From Thermobacillus xylanilyticus (GTDB lineage: Bacteria; Bacillota; Bacilli; Paenibacillales; Paenibacillaceae), in assembly GCF_907165215.1 (NCBI RefSeq), contig NZ_CAJRAY010000038.1:18125-82124 (forward strand): 64,000 nucleotides of DNA, given 5' to 3'. Both the position numbers and the translations under genes were made by a program. The notes beneath the pieces are model-generated. The model had not been told where the DNA came from. It saw nothing but the letters and a program-made list of their open reading frames with translations, and made no database searches. This document shows, one piece after another, positions 59,097 to 64,000 of this stretch. Numbering within the stretch: the first letter of the stretch is position 1; every line of letters begins with the position of its first letter.

Positions 59097-59639
59097 TCAC
59101 AGCCGGCTGCTGTTGTCGAACGTCTGGACGAAGCCGTCCCACCGGTCGTCGTTGAGTTCGGTCTCCTTGTACCCGCCCGCCGTGTACTCGCGGATGACAT
59201 TGCGCCAGAAGCGCTGCGCGCCTTCATGCTCCCGGCGCTGCTTGATCTCCCACAAGCCGGGGTATGACTCGAAAATTTCGCGCACGACGGCTTTGCCGAT
59301 GGAACGGCGGCGCCATTTGCGCAGAATGAGGAAGTCCGACAGATGCCGCGTCGAAGGTGTGCGCGGCGCGACCAGACTGAATCCGTTGATCATCGCGAAG
59401 CCGGCCGCGGTGCCGTCGATCCGGATCAAGATCGGCAGCCGCCCCTCCTGCCGGCCTTCCGCCGTGAAATAATGATCGAACTCGGGATAATCGAATATGC
59501 CGTGATCATCGGGGTCGGCGCCGGTATACTCGCTGATCTCATGCAGATAGAGCTGCATGAGATTCCGGAGCAGCGGCTTGTCTCCCGTGCCCGCCGTCAG
59601 CAGCAGTATCTGATGGCCGCCGTGATGGATGATGTTCAT
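59097..59639 (-). CDS. GNAT-family N-acetyltransferase
   Basis: This 180-residue protein has GNAT features: LRNLMQLYLHEISEY near the start, LPILIRIDGTAAGFAMINGF strands, and an acetyl-CoA loop KWRRRSIGKAVVREIFESYPG near residue 120. The ATG at 59639 lies seven bases after AAGGAGG. It may share a transcript with the EamA gene upstream, 42 bases away. The substrate is unknown. Confidence 0.82.
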   Translation of the reverse strand: MNIIHHGGHQILLLTAGTGDKPLLRNLMQLYLHEISEYTGADPDDHGIFDYPEFDHYFTAEGRQEGRLPILIRIDGTAAGFAMINGFSLVAPRTPSTRHLSDFLILRKWRRRSIGKAVVREIFESYPGLWEIKQRREHEGAQRFWRNVIREYTAGGYKETELNDDRWDGFVQTFDNSSRL

Positions 59640-59681
59640 GGCATACCCTCCTTTTCCCGCGGCAGCTTCGTCTTTCATATT

Positions 59682-60605
59682 CTACCCTTCCGCGTGCCGC
59701 GTCGCGGCAGCCGCTCCGCCGTCCCGGATCACCACGCGCTTCTTCAGCGGCATGTTCAGCAGCACAATGCCCGCCGTGAACAGGAACGCTCCCGCGATGA
59801 TCCACAGCGTAATCGGTTCGCGAAACAACGCGGCCGACCAGATGAGCTGGAACAGCACCTGACAATTGCTGACGATGATGACGGCGGGGAACGGCACGCG
59901 CTTGATCGCTTCCCCGAAGCAGAGGAAGCTGAGCCCGGTAATGAGGCCCAAGGCGATCATCGCGGCCCATGCCGCGATCGAAAAACCGCCCGGCAGCGGA
60001 TCGCCCGCGAACGGCAGCGGAACCGCCGTCAAGACCGCGGCCCAGAAGAAGACGACGAAATTCATCGTCGCCGCATCCATCTCCTTGACCAGCGACTTCT
60101 GGCTGAGGACGTGAATCGCGGCGCCCACGCCGGCGAGCGCGAAGCACAGCGTCGTGAGTCCGTCCGCGCCCTCCGCTATCTCCCCGCCCGCATTGCCCCA
60201 GCCGATGATCAGGATGCCCGCCAGGGAAAGCGCTGCCGCCGTCCAGCCTTTGGGACCGATGCGCTCCTTCAGGAACAATGCCGAGACGAACAGCAGCGTG
60301 ATCATCTGGACGGGCGGAATCACGATGTTGCCGTAAGAATAGCCCCATTTGAGCGCCATGTTCTCGAAGAAATAGTTGAGGCTTTTGCCGGCGGCGCCGA
60401 TCCAGATCCAGGGCAGCGCGGCGGACAGCCGGATCCTGCCGTCTTTGAGCAGCAGCCAGCCTCCGAGAAACAGCACTCCGAAGCCGAACCTCGCGAATGT
60501 AATCATCATGCTGTCCGCCATGCCGGATGCGATCTTGACCAGAATGCCGACAAAACTCCATCCGAGGGTGGCCAGCAGCAGCAGCACGTAGCCCAATCCC
60601 TTCAC
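59682..60605 (-). CDS. EamA/DMT-family transporter
   Basis: This inner-membrane protein of about 307 residues has ten predicted helices in two EamA repeats (GYVLLLLATLGWSFVGILVKIA and LCFALAGVGAAIHVLSQKSLV). Such proteins export amino acids, metabolites or drugs. The start is uncertain: no ATG is near, and a GTG at 60605 or a TTG at 60617 both lack a strong ribosome site. The carboxy end is a short charged tail. Confidence 0.82.
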   Translation of the reverse strand: MKGLGYVLLLLATLGWSFVGILVKIASGMADSMMITFARFGFGVLFLGGWLLLKDGRIRLSAALPWIWIGAAGKSLNYFFENMALKWGYSYGNIVIPPVQMITLLFVSALFLKERIGPKGWTAAALSLAGILIIGWGNAGGEIAEGADGLTTLCFALAGVGAAIHVLSQKSLVKEMDAATMNFVVFFWAAVLTAVPLPFAGDPLPGGFSIAAWAAMIALGLITGLSFLCFGEAIKRVPFPAVIIVSNCQVLFQLIWSAALFREPITLWIIAGAFLFTAGIVLLNMPLKKRVVIRDGGAAAATRHAEG

Positions 60606-60734
60606 CCCACAAGACAAGGATAGCGGATCGACCGATGGTTCTCAACAGCAAAAGCGAGAGGCCGCGTCCGTCCGACATCAGGAACAGACACGGCCCTTGC
60701 GGGAATGAGGGAATTTCGATCCCGGATTCCGGTC

Positions 60735-62123
60735 TCAGCCGGCGGCCGTCTCCGCCGCGCGGGAGACGATCGCTTTTGACTTCCACGCCTTGCTCTTCCA
60801 CCTCAGGAACAGCGCGATGCCGCGCACCCACTCATCCGCGATGAATGCGGCCCAGATGCCATACAGCCCGTATCCCAGATGGATGCCGAGCAGATAAGTC
60901 AGCGGCACGCTGAACAGCCACATGATGAGCACGGACGACAGCGCGGTGAAGCGGGCGTCGCCGGCGGCTTGCAGGCATCGCTCGAACATGATGTTCAGGT
61001 TGCGGCCCGGCTCCAGCAGGAAGCTGAGCAGAAGCAGATTTGAACCGATCCGGATGATTTCCTCCGAATCGGTGAACAGATCGAGCAGCGGCACCCGGAG
61101 CAGGCAGATGACCGCAGCCCCGGCCAGCGTGATCAGAACGCTGCGGCCGTAATTGCGCAGCACCTGCCGGTACGCCTCGTCCTGCTCCCCGGCCCCGACG
61201 AGATGGCCGACGATGATCTGCATGCCCCGTCCAAGAGAGATGCACAAAATCACGATGATGAAATTGATGTTCATCGTATAGATGCGCGTCGTCAGCATGA
61301 CCGAGCCGAGGCTGGCAATCATGGCGGTCGTGACGAGCTGATTCACATTATAGGACAAATTGTTGAGCGACGCCGGAACGCCGACGCGAAGCACCCGGAC
61401 CACGTCGTCCAATTTCCACCGGATCAAATGCCTTGGCGTGAACGGCAATTCGACAGCCCGGCGCAGCAGGTACAGGTTGACGATCATGCCGATAACCTGG
61501 CTGACAACCGTCGAGATCGCGACCCCGGTCACGCCCAGCTTCGGGAAGCCGAACGGGCCGAAGATCACGAGATAGTTGCCGAAGATGTGAATGATGTTCA
61601 TGCCGAGCGCGACGAACATCGTCTGGCGGGTCAGGCCGTGCGACTGGATGATCGCGACCGCCGCGGACATGACGGCCTGCACGAACAGCCCGCCGCCGGC
61701 GATAAGCAGGTAGCGTTGCGCGATCGCGTGCAGCTCCGGTTCAAGACCGAACAGGCGGAGCAGATCGCCGCAGAACAGGACGACCATCGCGCTGACGAAC
61801 AGCCCGAACAGCAGGTTGAGCGCCAGCGAAGATCCGGTGAGCCGTCCGACGTCCCGCCTAAGCCCGGCGCCGAGATACTGCGAGACAACGACGGCGGATC
61901 CCATCGCCACAAAGTTGAACAGCAGCATGCCGAACATGAGAATCTGGTTGGACACGCCGACGGCGGCCACCGCCTCGTCCGACACCTTGCTGAGCATGAA
62001 CGTGTCCGTCATCCGAATGAGGGTTTGCAGGGCGGATTCAATGAAGATCGGCCAGGTGATGGCCAGCAGAGACAGCTTGACCGTCTTGCCTGCCGATCCG
62101 CCGCCTCCGTCCTTTGGGTTCAC
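60735..62123 (-). CDS. MATE-family efflux transporter
   Basis: This 462-residue, 12-helix multidrug/sodium antiporter is of the MATE family (DinF/NorM-like). Two MatE repeats begin ITWPIFIESALQTLIRMTDTFML and LRVGVPASLNNLSYNVNQLVTTAMIA, each with the conserved early-helix pattern. The start is a GTG at 62123 that overlaps the preceding stop by four bases (GTGA) and has AAGGAG ten bases upstream, so it is coupled to the isomerase gene. Confidence 0.9.
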   Translation of the reverse strand: MNPKDGGGGSAGKTVKLSLLAITWPIFIESALQTLIRMTDTFMLSKVSDEAVAAVGVSNQILMFGMLLFNFVAMGSAVVVSQYLGAGLRRDVGRLTGSSLALNLLFGLFVSAMVVLFCGDLLRLFGLEPELHAIAQRYLLIAGGGLFVQAVMSAAVAIIQSHGLTRQTMFVALGMNIIHIFGNYLVIFGPFGFPKLGVTGVAISTVVSQVIGMIVNLYLLRRAVELPFTPRHLIRWKLDDVVRVLRVGVPASLNNLSYNVNQLVTTAMIASLGSVMLTTRIYTMNINFIIVILCISLGRGMQIIVGHLVGAGEQDEAYRQVLRNYGRSVLITLAGAAVICLLRVPLLDLFTDSEEIIRIGSNLLLLSFLLEPGRNLNIMFERCLQAAGDARFTALSSVLIMWLFSVPLTYLLGIHLGYGLYGIWAAFIADEWVRGIALFLRWKSKAWKSKAIVSRAAETAAG

Positions 62124-62983
62124 GTTGATCTTGCTCCTTCGATGTGATCGACCGAGAAAGCTTTTCTCAGGCAATCCAGGCCGTATCGGGCCGTGTCCGG
62201 CGCTGTACGCCCTCCGAAATTTTCAATGAACAGCTCCAGGGACAAGTAGCCGTCGTAACCCGAATCGCACAGCAGGCGGGCGAGCCTTCCGAGCGGCGCA
62301 ATGCCTTCGCCCGGAAAGACGCGGTCACGGTCGGCGATCGTCTCCCGCGGCGGCTCGGCCGGGTAATCGTTCGCGTGAACGATGCCGATCCGATCGCCGC
62401 TTAACGAGCCGACGCTCTCGAACCGGCTTCCCCCGACGTACATATGGAACGGGTCAAGCAGCAGCTTCGCATCGCCGATGCCGCTCAGGTCAAGGACGGC
62501 AACCGCGTCTTCCAGCCGATTGAGCCGCTTCGCCCGCCCCCAGAATTCGAGATACGGCTCGACGCCCATGGAGCGGCCGAGCCTCACGAGTTCCGCGAAA
62601 TGCGCGGCGAAATGTTCCGGACCCGCGCCGTCGACGTCGCCGTACGGCGGCGCGGCGACGGCCGGGCAGCCCAGCTCGGCGAGCATCCTCATCTCCCGCT
62701 CGGCTTGCGCGAAACCGTCGTGCCTCGCCGTTTCACTCATATCCGCCCAGCGGAAGAAGGCGATCGCATTCGGGATCGCGATGCCGAGTGAAGCGGCGTA
62801 ATCCTTAAGCTCCGCGATCGATCCTCCGGATGCGGCGTAAGCTTCGAGATCGCGCATCCAGATTTCAATGCCGTCATAGCCGGCCTCGGCGGCGACCCGA
62901 AGCTGCTCCCGGATGTCCAATTTGTACGGGAACAGCGTGGATGCGTTCAGACAGGTTTGAAACGGAAAAAGTGCATCGCCCAT
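62120..62983 (-). CDS. Sugar phosphate isomerase/epimerase (xylose-isomerase-like TIM barrel)
   Basis: This 287-residue AP-endonuclease-2/xylose-isomerase-like TIM barrel shows AAEAGYDGIEIWMRDLEAY, VEPYLEFWGRA, LLLDPFHMYVGG and IGIVHANDYPAEPP, which supply the usual Glu/Asp/His metal ligands. It probably isomerises or dehydrates a sugar or cyclitol (IolE/IolH-like activities are in this family). It follows the Gfo/Idh/MocA dehydrogenase gene by 36 bases, a common pair in sugar or inositol use. Confidence 0.86.
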   Translation of the reverse strand: MGDALFPFQTCLNASTLFPYKLDIREQLRVAAEAGYDGIEIWMRDLEAYAASGGSIAELKDYAASLGIAIPNAIAFFRWADMSETARHDGFAQAEREMRMLAELGCPAVAAPPYGDVDGAGPEHFAAHFAELVRLGRSMGVEPYLEFWGRAKRLNRLEDAVAVLDLSGIGDAKLLLDPFHMYVGGSRFESVGSLSGDRIGIVHANDYPAEPPRETIADRDRVFPGEGIAPLGRLARLLCDSGYDGYLSLELFIENFGGRTAPDTARYGLDCLRKAFSVDHIEGARST

Positions 62984-63019
62984 GCTCAGGCCGCCTCCCG
63001 CAAAAATCGATAATGTCGA

Positions 63020-64000
63020 TTACAGTGAAACTTCGATCGTCCGTCCTTCCCGGCTGCTCTGCAAGCCGAGCTCGATCAGGCGGATTGCCGCGCGCGCCTC
63101 CTCGGGTTTCACGGCGAGTTCGCCGGCGCCGTTCACCGCATCCCGCACATTCGCGAAATAGTTCTGGTACGCGCCGGGCAGCGTCTCGACCTTGCCGGTG
63201 AACCGGAGGCCGTCCTGCATGATGTCCAGCGTGCCCCAATTCGCTTCGGGATCGCGGCCCCAGCCGGGATCGGACGGCTTCCCGCCCGCCTTGAGGGCGT
63301 TCTCCTGCGGGTCTTCGCCGTACTTCACGAACGATCCGTTCGTTCCGTTCAGCCGGTAGCGCGGGCCGGGCGTGCGGACAATGAGCGAAGAATACAGTCT
63401 GACGCTCAGTCCGTTCTCGTAGCCGAGCGTCACATCGAAGGCGTCATCGGCGGCGACGCCCTCCCGCTGCGTCCGGATGTCCGCCCGGATCGTCTTCGGC
63501 GTGCCGAACAGCTGCAGCGCCTGATCGAGGAAATGGACGCCGAGATCGTACCAGACGCCGGCTCCCGGCGCCGCGCTGTCGCGCCATCTGCCCGGAGCGG
63601 GATACGGATTGTAGCGATCCCAGCGAAACTCGGCGGACACGATCCGGCCAAGCTTTCCGCCGCGCACAATCTCGCGCACGGTTTGAAAATCGCCGTCCCA
63701 CCTGCGGTTGTGGAAGACGCTGAGCACAAGGCCGCGCGCCTTCGCGAGCGCGATCAGCTCATCCGCTTCGGCAGACGTCACCGTGAACGGCTTCTCGACG
63801 ATGACATGCTTGCCGGCGAGCAGCGCGTCGCGGGCGAAGGTGAAATGGTCGGTGCTCGGCGTCGTGACAACGACGATGTCGAGTTCCGGATCTGCATACA
63901 GATCGTTCACGTCGCGCACGATCTCGACCTGCGGGTAATCCTGCTTTGCGCGATCCGTCCGGCGTTCGACGACTTTCGCGAGCTTGAGTCCCGGCACGCA
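63020..64000 (-). CDS. Gfo/Idh/MocA-family oxidoreductase (partial, amino end outside the window)
   Basis: At least 326 residues of an NAD(P)-dependent sugar or cyclitol dehydrogenase are present. The start of the Rossmann domain lies beyond the window edge. The visible part includes DLYADPELDIVVVTTPSTDHF, GKHVIVEKPFTVTSAEAD (the EKP motif), NRRWDGDFQTVREIV and GAGVWYDLGVHFLDQALQLFG with the catalytic-region aspartate and histidine. The family layout and the paired TIM-barrel gene suggest a role in sugar oxidation. Confidence 0.88.
   Translation of the reverse strand, partial: CVPGLKLAKVVERRTDRAKQDYPQVEIVRDVNDLYADPELDIVVVTTPSTDHFTFARDALLAGKHVIVEKPFTVTSAEADELIALAKARGLVLSVFHNRRWDGDFQTVREIVRGGKLGRIVSAEFRWDRYNPYPAPGRWRDSAAPGAGVWYDLGVHFLDQALQLFGTPKTIRADIRTQREGVAADDAFDVTLGYENGLSVRLYSSLIVRTPGPRYRLNGTNGSFVKYGEDPQENALKAGGKPSDPGWGRDPEANWGTLDIMQDGLRFTGKVETLPGAYQNYFANVRDAVNGAGELAVKPEEARAAIRLIELGLQSSREGRTIEVSL

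Noticed and set aside
1-64000. tRNA, rRNA or known riboswitch
   Set aside because: No cloverleaf, ribosomal sequence or purine/TPP/SAM-type conserved leader was recognised in the spacers on either strand; a covariance-model scan was not possible.

Overview
The window looks like a chromosomal segment of a GC-rich member of the Paenibacillaceae (Paenibacillus, Cohnella or a close relative). This rests on strong AGGAGG-type ribosome sites, sigma-A promoters with consensus-like boxes, lipoprotein-type binding proteins, a type II pantothenate kinase, a YtxJ-type bacillithiol-linked protein, a DUF420 (YozB/CtaM-like) membrane protein and a Puc-type purine regulon. No rRNA, tRNA, CRISPR array, insertion sequence or replication origin was seen.

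Layout. 1-11.8 kb (minus strand): a sugar-type solute-binding lipoprotein, a broken DHA2-type MFS exporter, and a peptide/nickel-class ABC operon (M20 amidohydrolase, two near-duplicate binding lipoproteins, two permeases, one fused double ATPase). 11.7-15.5 kb: a less GC-rich patch with small palindromic repeats, a peptidase E-like protein, two GNAT acetyltransferases and a XerS-like tyrosine recombinase. 15.5-25.4 kb: housekeeping and small operons (WGxxGxxG surface protein, MoxR/DUF58/DUF4129 operon, iron alcohol dehydrogenase, lone ModA, dGTPase, CoaW).

25.4-51.5 kb is the centrepiece: about 26 kb of genes all on the minus strand, many overlapping by 4 bases. Its downstream part, from pucR on, is a purine catabolic regulon: PucR, a purine-deaminase-like amidohydrolase, xanthine dehydrogenase maturation proteins PucA and PucB, a BMP-type nucleoside ABC transporter, the three xanthine dehydrogenase subunits, a guanine deaminase-like enzyme, a fused OHCU decarboxylase/HIU hydrolase, allantoinase, allantoate amidohydrolase and ureidoglycine-glyoxylate aminotransferase. 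No urate oxidase is present. The upstream part (44.4-51.5 kb) does not match a pathway I can name: ChrA-like membrane protein, Ntn-type amide hydrolase, ATZ/TRZ amidohydrolase, Rieske oxygenase, alpha/beta hydrolase, a protein of three tandem RidA-like domains and an Asp/Glu-racemase/maleate-isomerase-like enzyme. Together these have the chemistry expected for oxidative opening of an N-heterocycle and disposal of its amide, enamine and dicarboxylate products. This is the best candidate for an undescribed system in the window.

51.5-64 kb returns to mixed functions: CheX-like phosphatase, YtxJ, DUF420, two metallophosphoesterases, a membrane-anchored parvulin foldase, a beta-lactamase-fold hydrolase, DinB, GluQ tRNA synthetase, GNAT, EamA and MATE transporters, a sugar-phosphate isomerase/epimerase, and a Gfo/Idh/MocA dehydrogenase cut by the window edge.
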